Notes: generated from the sequence alone by a model not told the origin. Counted from the first letter of the stretch, positions 52,949-62,577 are shown. The stretch: 64,000 bases of DNA from Bacteroidota bacterium (GCA_023397505.1 JAEWUC010000002.1:372001-436000), one strand, 5' to 3'. Numbers and translations: made by a program.

Positions 52949-54421
52949 ATGTCTGATAAACCAAAATGTTATTGTGGTGTCTTCGGAATTTTTTCTTCCA
53001 AAGAAGCTTCTGTAAGTACTTATTATGGATTACTTGCTCTTCAACATAGGGGACAGGAAGCCGCCGGTATAGTTTCTTCTTTTCAAAATGAAAAAGGCAA
53101 AATAGTTTTCAATATTCATAAAAATTTTGGACTTGTATCCGAAGTTTTCGATCAGAAAGATATTTTTGAAAAAGTACTACCTGGTACTGCGGCGATTGGC
53201 CATAACCGTTATTCTACAACAGGGGCATCAGATTCAGTAAAAAATGTACAACCGTTTGTAGTTAATTATAGACTTGGAAATTTAGCAATAGCTCATAACG
53301 GAAATCTTACGAATGCTAAGTATTTAAGAGAATATCTTGTAAATGACGGGGCAATTTTTCAGACAACGAGCGATACAGAAGTAATACTTCATTTAATAGC
53401 CCGAAGTAAGCTTGAAAATCAAATAGATCAGATTAAAGAAGCCCTGCGTCAAGTTGAAGGTTCTTACAGCATAGTCATTTTGACAAACGATAAATTAATT
53501 GGTGCTCGAGATCCACACGGTTTCAGACCTTTATGTATTGGAAAACAAAATGGTTCATACATAGTTACTTCTGAGACTTGCGCTTTGGATATTAATTCTG
53601 CACAATATGTTCGAGATGTTGAACCTGGTGAGCTCGTAATTATAGATTCCAACACATCATCTTCTGATAAGATTTTATCAACCAGTATTTACGATACTAA
53701 AAAAGATATTAAACATTGTGTCTTTGAATATATCTATTTTTCTAGACCGGATAGCAAAATCTTTGGTGCAAACGTAGATAAAATGCGAAGAAAATTAGGG
53801 AAAGTATTAGCTCAAAAACATCCTGTTGTTGATAAAGATGGTGAAAAGGTTATTGTTATTAGTGTACCGGATAGTTCTAACACTGCAGCTATCGGATTTC
53901 AAACCCAGCTATCAAAGCAGGGAGTACCTTCTAGACTTGAGATTGGTTTAATTAGAAGTCATTATATTGGAAGAACATTTATTTTGCCTGGCCAAAAAGC
54001 GAGGGAAATCGGTGTCAGGGTTAAATTCAATACAGTTAAAGGAGTTCTTGAAAATAAAACAGTTGTTTTAATCGATGATTCGATTGTACGAGGAACAACT
54101 TCAAAGCAACTTGTGAAACTTCTTAGAGAAGCAAATCCAAAAGAAATTCATCTTAGAATTTCTTCACCGCCCATAATTTCCCCATGTTATTACGGTATGG
54201 ATTTCCCTTCGGAAGCAGAATTAATTGCAAACAAATTTAATCGCAATATTGAAGAAATTAAAAATTATTTAGAAGTGGATACTTTAGAGTACCTAACGAT
54301 CGATGAAATGCTTGAAGCAATGGTAGATCATAAACCTGAAAATTTTTGTACTGCATGTTTCTCCGGAATTTATCCTGTCCCTGTTTCAAGAGGTATCACA
54401 AAAGAAATTTATGAAGACTAA
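52949..54421 (+). CDS. purF: Amidophosphoribosyltransferase
   Basis: This 490-residue enzyme starts purine synthesis from PRPP and glutamine. An 8-residue propeptide (MSDKPKCY) must be cleaved to free the nucleophile Cys9 in CGVFGIF. The glutaminase domain has HRGQEAAGIVS near 33 and HNRYSTTG near 88. The PRTase domain has VVLIDDSIVRGTTSKQLVKL near 370. Cysteines at IKHCVFEY, ISPCYYG and the pair FCTACFSG match the four [4Fe-4S] ligands of the Bacillus-type enzyme, which is O2-labile. It is followed by pgsA after 5 bases. Confidence 0.96.
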   Translation: MSDKPKCYCGVFGIFSSKEASVSTYYGLLALQHRGQEAAGIVSSFQNEKGKIVFNIHKNFGLVSEVFDQKDIFEKVLPGTAAIGHNRYSTTGASDSVKNVQPFVVNYRLGNLAIAHNGNLTNAKYLREYLVNDGAIFQTTSDTEVILHLIARSKLENQIDQIKEALRQVEGSYSIVILTNDKLIGARDPHGFRPLCIGKQNGSYIVTSETCALDINSAQYVRDVEPGELVIIDSNTSSSDKILSTSIYDTKKDIKHCVFEYIYFSRPDSKIFGANVDKMRRKLGKVLAQKHPVVDKDGEKVIVISVPDSSNTAAIGFQTQLSKQGVPSRLEIGLIRSHYIGRTFILPGQKAREIGVRVKFNTVKGVLENKTVVLIDDSIVRGTTSKQLVKLLREANPKEIHLRISSPPIISPCYYGMDFPSEAELIANKFNRNIEEIKNYLEVDTLEYLTIDEMLEAMVDHKPENFCTACFSGIYPVPVSRGITKEIYED

Positions 54422-54426
54422 TTAAA

Positions 54427-54999
54427 ATGCAAAATAACCGTAATAACTTTTTTGCGGGAATGTTCAACCTTCCTAACTCAATTAGTTTTTTTAGATTATT
54501 ACTGGCTGTGCCATTACTCTTTGCTTTATCTCAGTTAAATGACAATAACAGATATATAGTTATAGGATTAGTTTTACTAGCATTTTTAACCGATTTAATG
54601 GATGGATATTTTGCAAGAAAAATGAATCAAATTACAGAGTTTGGTAAGATCATTGACCCATTAGCGGACAAAACTCTTGTTATTCTAATTGTTACTAAGC
54701 TTTATTTATTAGGGGAAATCCCAGGTATATATTTATTAATCATAGTCTTTAGAGATGTTGTAATCTTTACTGGTGGTATTCTATTAAGCAAAAAACTCAA
54801 TAAAGTTTTACCTTCAAATCTATTAGGAAAAATGACCGTATTTTCTATTGGGATGTATATACTTTCCATACTTTTCGGACTAGATCCAACAAATTTTTTC
54901 TACAGATTCTTTTTTTATATAAGTGTAATTCTAAGTTTTGCTTCAGTAATTGCATATGCATTAAGGGGATATGAAGCTTTAAAATGGAATAATAAATAA
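54427..54999 (+). CDS. pgsA: CDP-diacylglycerol-glycerol-3-phosphate 3-phosphatidyltransferase
   Basis: This 190-residue membrane enzyme makes phosphatidylglycerol phosphate. The CDP-alcohol phosphatidyltransferase motif is complete: DLMDGYFARKMNQITEFG plus KIIDPLADK (D-x2-DG-x2-AR-x8-G-x3-D-x3-D) near residues 56-80. It begins with PNSISFFRLLLAVPL and has about five helices. The stop overlaps the ftsY start by one base (TAATG). Confidence 0.94.
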   Translation: MQNNRNNFFAGMFNLPNSISFFRLLLAVPLLFALSQLNDNNRYIVIGLVLLAFLTDLMDGYFARKMNQITEFGKIIDPLADKTLVILIVTKLYLLGEIPGIYLLIIVFRDVVIFTGGILLSKKLNKVLPSNLLGKMTVFSIGMYILSILFGLDPTNFFYRFFFYISVILSFASVIAYALRGYEALKWNNK

Positions 55000-55928
55000 T
55001 GGGCTTATTTAAGAATTTTAATTTTGACAAACTCAAAGAAGGGCTTTCTAAAACAAGAAATACCTTTGTCAATAAGATTACTGAAACAATTACGCGTAAA
55101 GCAAAGGTTGATGTATCAACCATAGAGGAACTTGAAGAAATACTGATTTCAAGTGATATGGGATTTGAAACTACAGAAAAAATTATTGAAAAAGTTAAGA
55201 CACAATTATTGAAAGAATCCGATAGATCAGTTGGGAATATAAAAAGAATCATTAAGCAAGAATTAGTAAACTTAATTTCTAAATCAAATACATCAAATGA
55301 ATATGATATTAATGGATATAAACCATTTGTAATTCTTGTTATAGGAGTAAATGGTTCAGGGAAAACAACTTCAATAGGTAAGCTTGCATATAATTTCAAA
55401 AAGTCCGGTTTAGATGTAGTAATCGGTTCGGCGGATACTTTTAGAGCTGCAGCAAATGATCAACTTGAAATTTGGGCTCAGCGTGCCGGTGTTTCGATAA
55501 TTGAAAGCAATTCTAATGATCCTTCAGCTGTCGCATTCGACACCTTACAAGCAGCAAAAAAAAGAAATTCTGATGTAGTTTTGATTGATACTGCTGGACG
55601 TCTCCATACTCAAAAAAATCTTATGGAGGAGCTTTCAAAATTAAAGAAGGTTATTTCCAATAATATTACTCATGCTCCGAATGAAGTTTTTTTGGTAATT
55701 GATGGAAACTCCGGTCAAAATGCTGTTTATCAATTAAATGAATTTCAAAAGATTGCAGAAATAACAGGTTTGATAATAACTAAATTAGATGGTACTGCAA
55801 AAGGAGGAATTGTTTTTCAAATCTGTTCAGAAAAAAATATTCCTATCAGATATATCGGTGTAGGCGAAGGAATTGAGGATTTACAAGATTTTGATGCCGA
55901 GACGTTTACAAATGCTATTTTTGAATAA
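54999..55928 (+). CDS. ftsY: Signal-recognition particle receptor FtsY
   Basis: This 309-residue GTPase is the NG core of FtsY. An N domain of about 95 residues precedes the G motifs: GVNGSGKTTSIGKLA near 114, DTFRAAANDQLE near 146, DTAGRLHTQKNLMEEL near 196 and TKLDGTAKGG near 260, with the last GVGEGIEDLQDF. The acidic A domain is almost missing, which is usual in this type. It targets membrane proteins with SRP. Confidence 0.96.
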   Translation: MGLFKNFNFDKLKEGLSKTRNTFVNKITETITRKAKVDVSTIEELEEILISSDMGFETTEKIIEKVKTQLLKESDRSVGNIKRIIKQELVNLISKSNTSNEYDINGYKPFVILVIGVNGSGKTTSIGKLAYNFKKSGLDVVIGSADTFRAAANDQLEIWAQRAGVSIIESNSNDPSAVAFDTLQAAKKRNSDVVLIDTAGRLHTQKNLMEELSKLKKVISNNITHAPNEVFLVIDGNSGQNAVYQLNEFQKIAEITGLIITKLDGTAKGGIVFQICSEKNIPIRYIGVGEGIEDLQDFDAETFTNAIFE

Positions 55929-55949
55929 AATATGAGCGGGAACTGAGCC

Positions 55950-56156
55950 ATGTTACTTAAAAAACCAAAGGCAAAACAATTTGATTATACTCCACGATTT
56001 TATAATCCAGAGACCGATCCCGAAGAACGAAGGAAAAAACGATTAGGATTTAGATCTGCGCGCCATGCAAAACGGAAGAAGAGAAATCCAATATATTGGT
56101 TATTATTAGTTGTAGTTGTACTTTATCTATACCTACGATTTAGAGGATATTTATAA
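55950..56156 (+). CDS. Small basic protein with C-terminal membrane anchor
   Basis: This 68-residue protein is not recognised. It has a strongly basic middle (ERRKKRLGFRSARHAKRKKR) and one hydrophobic C-terminal helix (PIYWLLLVVVVLYLYLRFRGYL-type), suggesting a tail-anchored protein that binds nucleic acid, ribosome or lipids. It follows ftsY by 21 bases. Length and base use fit a real gene, but nothing proves expression. Confidence 0.55.
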   Translation: MLLKKPKAKQFDYTPRFYNPETDPEERRKKRLGFRSARHAKRKKRNPIYWLLLVVVVLYLYLRFRGYL

Positions 56157-56187
56157 GATTATTATGGTATAGTTGACATAATATACA

Positions 56188-57051
56188 TTATGTATAATTG
56201 ACGCTATAATCATAAAATCCTTTTCCGCTTTTTTCCCCTAATAATCCAGCTGCAACCATTTTCCTTAATAATGGACACGGTCTGTATTTCGAATCATTGA
56301 AGCCCTCTGTCAATATGTTCATAATATTTAAACATACATCCAAACCTATAAAATCTGCTAATTCCAGCGGTCCCATAGGATGACTCATTCCAAGCTTCAT
56401 TATTTTATCGATATCTTCGGCACTTGCCACATGTTCATAAAGTGCGAATATTGCTTCATTAATCATCGGCATCAATATTCTATTTGAAATAAATCCTGGA
56501 TAATCTTCAACTTCAATTGGTACTCTATTTAATAATTCACAAACTTTTTTAATTGTATCAGTCGTTAGTTGTGTTGTTTTATGACCTTTGATTATCTCCA
56601 CGAGCTTCATTACTGGCACCGGATTCATGAAATGCATACCGATAAATTTTTCAGCTCTGTTTGTAGCTGCCAGTTCCGTTATTGAAATTGATGATGTATT
56701 AGATGCAAATACACATTCAGGGTTAATTCTTTTATCTAATTCCTTAAAAAGATTTATCTTAAGTAATTTGACCTCGGGGATCGCCTCTATAGCTAAATCA
56801 ATATTAGTCGGAATAGATTCAATTTTGTCTATTGTAATGATATTTTGTATGATATCTGACTTCTCATCATCAGATAACATGCCTTTTTTAATTTGTCTAT
56901 CTAAATTATTAGAGATTTTTTGCATTGCTCCGTTTAAAATTTCGACGTTTGTATCACAAAGAAATGTTTTATAACCGGATTGAGCAAAAACATGTGCAAT
57001 TCCATTACCCATAGTACCTGCACCAATAATAGCGACTCTATTTATTTTCAT
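56188..57051 (-). CDS. hbd: 3-hydroxybutyryl-CoA dehydrogenase
   Basis: This 287-residue dehydrogenase interconverts 3-hydroxybutyryl-CoA and acetoacetyl-CoA with NAD(P). It has a Rossmann GAGTMGNGIAHVFAQSGY near residue 10, FASNTSSISITELA near 115, the catalytic His in GMHFMNPVPVMKLVEII near 138, and the C domain with DYPGFISNRILMPMINEA near 180 and MGPLELADFIGLDV near 228. The single-domain length fits Hbd of butyrate or acyl-CoA pathways, not FadB. No partner thiolase or crotonase is nearby. Confidence 0.94.
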   Translation of the reverse strand: MKINRVAIIGAGTMGNGIAHVFAQSGYKTFLCDTNVEILNGAMQKISNNLDRQIKKGMLSDDEKSDIIQNIITIDKIESIPTNIDLAIEAIPEVKLLKINLFKELDKRINPECVFASNTSSISITELAATNRAEKFIGMHFMNPVPVMKLVEIIKGHKTTQLTTDTIKKVCELLNRVPIEVEDYPGFISNRILMPMINEAIFALYEHVASAEDIDKIMKLGMSHPMGPLELADFIGLDVCLNIMNILTEGFNDSKYRPCPLLRKMVAAGLLGEKSGKGFYDYSVNYT

Positions 57052-57117
57052 AAACTCTTCCTAAACATTTTTAAACAAAGAAAATTAATCCGAAAAAAGG
57101 TAGGTGAAAAATTTATT

Positions 57118-57960
57118 TTATTCGCATTCAAAAGAGATACAACACTTAAGCTTTCCACAGGGACCGCTTAATTTACCCATATTTGAAAGGAGATTTTGAT
57201 CATTGGCTAGTTGTGTTGTAATCCTCTTAAAACTACCTAAAAAAGATAAACAACAGTATTCCCTTCCGCAGGTGCCCATTCCACCCACTTTTTTTGCTTC
57301 GTCCCTTACGCCTATTTGTCGAAGTTCAATCCTAGTCTTAAATTCGGCGGCTAAGTCTTTTGCAAGCTCTCTAAAATCAACACGCCCATCGGCAGTATAG
57401 AAGAAATACATTTTTTTACGATCAAATTGATAGTGAATATTAACTAATTTCATTATCAAAGCATGTTTTGCAACAGCATTTTTAAATACAGTAACAGCTC
57501 TTTCTTCATCTAAAAAATTCTTTCTTACCTTTTCTATGTCTTCATCATTTGCTTTTCGTAATACAATTGGAAGTTCTTCTCCGTATAAACCCATAGAATA
57601 ACGTTTTATTCTTACTATATCTCCAATTAATCTAACTTGGGCAACTTCCAAACTTTCTTCACATTTAACCAGTATGTAGTCGCCGGGATATAATTGATTG
57701 ACCAAGTCATCTGGAATCTCACAATAATGGCAGCCAAGTAAACCGTTACATATAGCTTCAATTATATTTCTTTTATCGATTGGGATTTGAACTTCAACTT
57801 GATGATTGCAGAGAAAACAGCTGCTTTTATTAGAGTTTTGCTTTAGTAATTTCGATACAACAAGCGATTCGAAGCGATTGTTAGAGGCATATTCAAATTC
57901 TTTTCGATCAACCTCTACAAGAGTATTGGAACCAAGATGAGTCAAATCTATATGGTACAC
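57118..57960 (-). CDS. ricT: RicT/YaaT-type PSP1 domain protein
   Basis: This 280-residue PSP1 protein resembles RicT, part of the RicAFT complex that carries Fe-S clusters and matures RNase Y action in Bacillus. The core is the Cys-rich C-terminal section GGMGTCGREYCCLSF and SGPCGKLKCCISFECE. An N-terminal Cys pair (CFLCNHQ, CHYCE) is extra compared with Bacillus YaaT. Translation starts with GTG 57960, 2 bases after holB. The same order holB-yaaT is known in Bacillus. Confidence 0.92.
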   Translation of the reverse strand: MYHIDLTHLGSNTLVEVDRKEFEYASNNRFESLVVSKLLKQNSNKSSCFLCNHQVEVQIPIDKRNIIEAICNGLLGCHYCEIPDDLVNQLYPGDYILVKCEESLEVAQVRLIGDIVRIKRYSMGLYGEELPIVLRKANDEDIEKVRKNFLDEERAVTVFKNAVAKHALIMKLVNIHYQFDRKKMYFFYTADGRVDFRELAKDLAAEFKTRIELRQIGVRDEAKKVGGMGTCGREYCCLSFLGSFKRITTQLANDQNLLSNMGKLSGPCGKLKCCISFECE

Positions 57961-57962
57961 TG

Positions 57963-59078
57963 TTAATTCCTTGACGACAAAGTAGCTAATTCAAATATAA
58001 TGTTAAGAATTAAGACATTCAAGTTGAGATTTCTATTATAATAATCCTCTAGCATTTCCAAGTTAGTTACTATCTTCTCAATATTGCTATGCTGAAATTT
58101 CTGATTGAACTTAGTAAATGTCTCTTTATAATCTTCGTAATAAAAATTATTGAACGAGTGACGGATTCTAATTACATCATTTAACCAGCTTTTTATCAAA
58201 CTGATTGCCAGTTTATAATCTTCTTCGGTTTGTTCCTGCATAATAGTTAATAGTTCTTTATATGCAGATTGATATTTTTTTCCAATCGCATATCTTAAGA
58301 AATTAACAGTGCTTTCTAAAAGATTTTCAAAATTCTTATTCGATAGATAAAACGCACGAGTAACTGAGCCGTTTGAGAAGAATGCTGATCTTTCAGCGAG
58401 GTGTTCATCTATTTTGAAATGATTTACTAAAATATCTGTAATAGAATGGTTTGCCAATGGTTCGAAATAAATCGGCCAACAACGCGATTGTATAGTCGGA
58501 AGTAATTTATCTTTGTTTGCAGTAGTAATTATAAAAATAATTCCTTCAGGAGGTTCTTCAAGACTTTTTAAAAGCGCATTTTGTGCTTGGTCGTTCATTA
58601 AGTCTGCATCAAGAATAATTACAAATCTATATGGGATTTCTTCAAAACTTAATTCAATAAATTTTTTTATATCCCTAATGCTGTTTATCTTAATTGTATT
58701 TGCATTTTCAAGTATGATTTTATGATATGGATTTTGAATTTTGTTCTCCATTTCACCATACATAGCTTCCAGTTGATCTTTACTCAATTTTTCAGTTGAT
58801 GAATCATCGCCGGACTCCCCTTTACCTCTTGGAAGTGAAAATATTAGCTTAATATATGGTTCTTGAAGTTGTCCGATTTTCTTAATTATAATTTCACTGT
58901 TTTCAAATTGTGATTCATTATAAATAAGTTTGGCAAACTGCAAAGCAGTATAATATTTGCCGACACCTTCGGGTCCATAAAAAAGAAAGGCGTGTGGTAC
59001 ACGCCTCGATTTGTAAATATTATTTAGAATTTCTTTTGCGTTATTCTGTTCGTAAACTTCTTCCCATAATTGATTCAT
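57963..59078 (-). CDS. holB: DNA polymerase III subunit delta'
   Basis: This 371-residue clamp-loader protein has YGPEGVGKYYTALQFAKLIY near residue 34 (P-loop of the delta' type), IKFIELSFEEIPYRFVIILDA near 140 and NDQAQNALLKSLEEPPEGIIF (SRC-box region with TIQSRCWPIYF). The zinc-binding cysteines of E. coli delta' are missing; the corresponding region has LIFSLPRGKGESGD instead. It is the gene before ricT and probably essential. Confidence 0.9.
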   Translation of the reverse strand: MNQLWEEVYEQNNAKEILNNIYKSRRVPHAFLFYGPEGVGKYYTALQFAKLIYNESQFENSEIIIKKIGQLQEPYIKLIFSLPRGKGESGDDSSTEKLSKDQLEAMYGEMENKIQNPYHKIILENANTIKINSIRDIKKFIELSFEEIPYRFVIILDADLMNDQAQNALLKSLEEPPEGIIFIITTANKDKLLPTIQSRCWPIYFEPLANHSITDILVNHFKIDEHLAERSAFFSNGSVTRAFYLSNKNFENLLESTVNFLRYAIGKKYQSAYKELLTIMQEQTEEDYKLAISLIKSWLNDVIRIRHSFNNFYYEDYKETFTKFNQKFQHSNIEKIVTNLEMLEDYYNRNLNLNVLILNIIFELATLSSRN

Positions 59079-59095
59079 TATTGAATAACCTAAAA

Positions 59096-59326
59096 CTAAG
59101 ATTTGAATTCATCGTCATCGTTATAAAAGAAATCTTCATCGCTTGGATAGTCCGGCCATATATCTTCAATAGATTCATATGGGTCTTCAGATTCTTCCAG
59201 TTCTTGCAGATTCTCAACCACTTCTAACGGTGCGCCAATTCTTTCGGCGTAATCTATAAGTTCTTCTTTTGTAGCCGGCCATGGAGCATCATCTAAATAG
59301 GAAGCTAATTCGACGGTCCAGATCAT
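59096..59326 (-). CDS. DUF2795 small acidic protein
   Basis: This 76-residue protein has a DUF2795 domain (VELASYLDDAPWPATKEELIDYAERIGAP) and an acidic tail (DEDFFYNDDDEF). The start at ATG 59326 has AGGAG at a good spacing; a TTG 6 bases earlier is less likely. The function of DUF2795 is unknown. The gene lies between holB and an M23 peptidase. Confidence 0.85.
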   Translation of the reverse strand: MIWTVELASYLDDAPWPATKEELIDYAERIGAPLEVVENLQELEESEDPYESIEDIWPDYPSDEDFFYNDDDEFKS

Positions 59327-59350
59327 TGTCAACTCTCCTGAATATGTTTG

Positions 59351-60277
59351 TTATTTTTTGACAATTTCGAATAAATCTACGTCGTCGTATATGAAATTTT
59401 GTGGATTAAGCGGGATCCCGTTATGTCTTACTTCATAATGCAAGTGGGGTCCGGTAGATAAGGATCCTGAACTACCGGTTAATGCTATCAAATCTCCTCT
59501 ATTAACTTGCTGACCTTGTTTAACTTTTGCAGCTGATAAATGTGCAAAGATTGTTCTATAACCAAAACCATGATCTACTTCGACAGTTAAACCAAAACCG
59601 CCCCGCCAACCGATAAAATCAACTTTACCACCACCCGTAGCATAAACTTTTGTACCTGAATCGGTAATTATATCAACACCATTATGCATTCTTCTAATCT
59701 TCAAAATCGGATGAAGTCGTAATCCGAAATCAGGAAGTAGCGTACCTGAACAAGGTTTAATTGCAGGAATAGAAACATACATTCTTTCATTATCATTAAA
59801 TGCTTTTTCAATTTCTGCATAATTCTTTCTTTCATATTTTACTTTTAACGAAACGCTGTTAACATATTCATCCATTTCTTTAATAAGGTCATCTAAGTTT
59901 GATGGATTTGAAGCTACTATCGGGGTAAAATTAGAGCCGCCTATGCCGTAATCTGATTCATTTGTAGAATCTACTTCTAAGTTTGCGGTTAATCTTAAAT
60001 CATGACTTTTTTCGGAAAGTATCTTAATTCGTTCTTCTAAAGTTCTAAAATGTTCTGAATAACCATTAAGCTTTGTGGTTAATTGAGAATTAATTTTCTT
60101 CAGCTTTTTCAATTCTGAGTTTGGATTAATAAATTCATTAAAAACAATAAATGTTCCAAACACAAAAAATGTGGTAAGAATTGAAAAGAAAAGTAATAGA
60201 AACACGAACTTTTTATAGAAGTTCTTAATTTCTACAAACTTTAGCTTCGATTTTGAAAAGTAGTAAAATTTCTTCAT
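59351..60277 (-). CDS. Membrane-anchored M23 (LytM) peptidase
   Basis: This 308-residue protein has one N-terminal membrane helix (residues 24-48), a coiled coil (55-105) and a LytM/M23 domain. Zinc ligands are HNGVD near 198 (His, Asp) and the HLHYE motif near 282, and GHxH-type strands fit (YRTIFAHLSAAKVKQGQQV). It could cleave peptidoglycan or, like NlpD/EnvC relatives, act in cell separation or envelope regulation. Ligands appear complete, so it may be active. Confidence 0.93.
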   Translation of the reverse strand: MKKFYYFSKSKLKFVEIKNFYKKFVFLLLFFSILTTFFVFGTFIVFNEFINPNSELKKLKKINSQLTTKLNGYSEHFRTLEERIKILSEKSHDLRLTANLEVDSTNESDYGIGGSNFTPIVASNPSNLDDLIKEMDEYVNSVSLKVKYERKNYAEIEKAFNDNERMYVSIPAIKPCSGTLLPDFGLRLHPILKIRRMHNGVDIITDSGTKVYATGGGKVDFIGWRGGFGLTVEVDHGFGYRTIFAHLSAAKVKQGQQVNRGDLIALTGSSGSLSTGPHLHYEVRHNGIPLNPQNFIYDDVDLFEIVKK

Positions 60278-60340
60278 ATAATTGTGTTGCGAAAATAATA
60301 AAACGACTCGCTGGTGTCAAGGTTTAATAAAGATATGTTT

Positions 60341-61351
60341 CTACTCAAAATCATGCTCAAAATAGTCAATTGCTCTATCCATTTCTACGGTTTTTTGTTG
60401 AATTTTCTGCGTAATTCGCGATTGCAGAACTTTTGCAGCGTCATACCCATAGTGTTTAAGTAAATAATTCAGTGCAATAATTTCAGAGATAACGGTTATG
60501 TTTTTGCCCGGGATGATCGGAAGTTTGATATGGGGAATTTCGACATCAAGAAGTGTTAAAAACGAACTATCTAAACCAGTGCGCGTGTATTCCGATTTAT
60601 CATTCCAAACCTCAAGCTCGATTATAACTTCAAGACGCTTTTGATACCTGATTGCTCTTACTCCAAACATGCTGCGAATGTCAATTATTCCAATTCCTCT
60701 CAATTCCATAAAGTGTTTTACCAAGTTGGTACCGGAACCCATAAGAATTCCTTCACCCTTTTTGGTAAGAATTACAACATCATCCGCTACAAGCCGATGT
60801 CCCCTTTCAACCAAATCTAAAGCTACTTCACTTTTGCCGATTCCGGAATTACCAACAAACATCATTCCCACTCCATACACATCAACAAAAGAACCATGGA
60901 TTGATAAACGAGGTGCAAATTGATCATCCAAAAAATCCGAAAGCAAGTATGTTAATTTAGTAGTTGAATACTTTGAGCCGAATACCGGTATGTTATGATT
61001 GTCGGCAAGTTCAATCAATTCTTCTGTCGGTTTGTTGTTGTCTGTGATAACCAAACACGGAATATTATATTTAAATATTCTTTCGAGTGAGATGATTCTT
61101 TCTTCTTTTAAAAGATTTCGAAGATAGCTCATCTCCGTATTGCCGAAAATCTGCACGCGGTTGAAAGAAAATAAATCCAGAAAACCCGCAAGTGGTAATC
61201 CTGGACGATGCAAATTCTGATCCTTTATCAGTCGATCAAACCCGTCTTTTTTATTAAGAAGGCTTAATTTAAAACGGTCCTTTGTTTTTTCGAAGAAAAA
61301 TTCAACAGTTATGCTTTCTTTCTTCGAAATGTTTTTTTCGTCAATCTTCAT
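60341..61351 (-). CDS. hprK: HPr kinase/phosphorylase
   Basis: This 336-residue protein has the N domain and the C-terminal kinase domain with Walker A GNSGIGKSEVALDLVERGH near residue 167, VADDVVILTKKGEG near 190, MELRGIGIIDIRSMFG and the signature PIIPGKNITVISEIIALNY near 285. It phosphorylates a seryl residue of HPr or NPr. No PTS genes are in the window. It overlaps the short HPF gene by 11 bases. Confidence 0.94.
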   Translation of the reverse strand: MKIDEKNISKKESITVEFFFEKTKDRFKLSLLNKKDGFDRLIKDQNLHRPGLPLAGFLDLFSFNRVQIFGNTEMSYLRNLLKEERIISLERIFKYNIPCLVITDNNKPTEELIELADNHNIPVFGSKYSTTKLTYLLSDFLDDQFAPRLSIHGSFVDVYGVGMMFVGNSGIGKSEVALDLVERGHRLVADDVVILTKKGEGILMGSGTNLVKHFMELRGIGIIDIRSMFGVRAIRYQKRLEVIIELEVWNDKSEYTRTGLDSSFLTLLDVEIPHIKLPIIPGKNITVISEIIALNYLLKHYGYDAAKVLQSRITQKIQQKTVEMDRAIDYFEHDFE

Positions 61352-61670
61352 CCGTATTATCTACCTCTATCTTCTTTCTCACAATACGTTTTGTTTTAAA
61401 TTTTTTGAGTTGGCGAGATAATTTTTCAACAGCGCCGCTTACGGATTTTTCAAATTCATCGCTTGATTCGTTTACGGTTAACACCTTTCCCGGAATCTGT
61501 AAAACTATTTCTACATCCTTTATACTGTCTTTTAAATGTGTGTAACTTAAAACAACGCTTGCATCAATTATTTGGTCGTTAAATTTTTCCAAAGATTTTA
61601 TTTCCTGGCGGATAAAATCTTTTAAGGAATCTTTTGCTCTGAATTTTCGGGCTGTAATTTGTATGTTCAT
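61341..61670 (-). CDS. hpf: Short ribosome hibernation-promoting factor
   Basis: This 109-residue protein is the short HPF/YfiA form that binds the 30S decoding centre in starvation. It opens MNIQITARKFRAKDSLKDFI and has the typical ILQIPGKVLTVNESSDEFEKSV and basic end KKFKTKRIVRKK. The ribosome site is AGGAG. The order hpf then hprK is common in Gram-negative bacteria. Confidence 0.93.
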   Translation of the reverse strand: MNIQITARKFRAKDSLKDFIRQEIKSLEKFNDQIIDASVVLSYTHLKDSIKDVEIVLQIPGKVLTVNESSDEFEKSVSGAVEKLSRQLKKFKTKRIVRKKIEVDNTDED

Positions 61671-61680
61671 AAGGACTCCT

Positions 61681-62577
61681 TTATGATTTGGGGTGTGCTT
61701 TCTTGTATGAGTTTTTTAATCGTTCAATACTAATATGCGTATAAATTTGTGTAGTTGATAAATTTTCATGGCCTAATATTTCTTTTACTGCCATTATATC
61801 TGCACCGTTATCCAGCATATGTGTAGCCGCGCTATGACGTAAAGCGTGCGGACTTTTCTTTTTAATATCCGAAACACCTGCAATATATTTATTAACAATT
61901 TTATAAACCAATTGACGACTGATTCTTTGATTTTTTTTATCAATAAAAAACGGTTCATTCAATGCCCGTTCATTTGTATGCTCGCAATAATCTTTCACGA
62001 TTTGTAAAGATTTATGCCCCAGCGGCACAATTCTAACTTTTGAACCTTTACCAAACACCCTAACATTCATTTTCTTAAAGTCAACATCACCATTATTTAA
62101 TCCGCATAATTCCGAAACACGAAGCGCACAACCGTATAAAAGTTCAAAAACAGCTTTATCGCGCTTAATTACATTAATATCGTTTTCTTTATCTATCAAT
62201 GTAAAAATTTCCAAAAAAGAATCAAGGTTTATAGTTTCAGGTAATTTTCTCTGCGATTTTGGATTGGATATTTTTGCAATCGGATTTATCTCAATTATAT
62301 CATTTCTTATAGCAAAATTAAATAACCTTCTTAATGCCGAAAGTTTGCGGGAGATTGAACTTTTATCCAATCCTTCTTCACTTAACTTCATTATAAAATG
62401 ACGTATAACTTTTTCGGAGATCGATACTATATCGTAATTATTTTTAGTATGGCAGAATTCAAGAAATTGATATAAATCATGGCGGTATGCTTCTATAGTA
62501 TTGATTGAAGCCCTGCTTACTCCTGATAGCTCGGTAAGCATCATCTCTATAATATCTTTGAGGTCATTTGTTTTCAT
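61681..62577 (-). CDS. xerD: Tyrosine recombinase XerC/XerD
   Basis: This 298-residue recombinase resolves chromosome dimers at dif. The N-terminal SAM-like domain (SINTIEAYRHDLYQFLEFC; ISRKLSALRRLFNF) is followed by the catalytic Arg in YGCALRVSELCGL near 148, Lys near 172, HALRHSAATHML (His, Arg) near 243, and the late His/Tyr in LGHENLSTTQIYTH near 266-279. I cannot choose between XerC and XerD. It is not next to a mobile element, so it is a housekeeping gene. Confidence 0.9.
   Translation of the reverse strand: MKTNDLKDIIEMMLTELSGVSRASINTIEAYRHDLYQFLEFCHTKNNYDIVSISEKVIRHFIMKLSEEGLDKSSISRKLSALRRLFNFAIRNDIIEINPIAKISNPKSQRKLPETINLDSFLEIFTLIDKENDINVIKRDKAVFELLYGCALRVSELCGLNNGDVDFKKMNVRVFGKGSKVRIVPLGHKSLQIVKDYCEHTNERALNEPFFIDKKNQRISRQLVYKIVNKYIAGVSDIKKKSPHALRHSAATHMLDNGADIMAVKEILGHENLSTTQIYTHISIERLKNSYKKAHPKS

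Noticed and set aside
56173..56198. TTGACA and TATAAT boxes between the small basic protein gene and hbd
   Set aside because: The spacing is only 14 bases, the region lies at the ends of convergent genes, and no gene begins downstream in that direction; more likely chance AT-rich sequence with a short near-palindrome.
61681..62577. Integrase of a mobile element
   Set aside because: Its length, catalytic pattern and neighbours (topA, hpf, hprK) are those of housekeeping Xer; no attachment repeats or phage genes are present.
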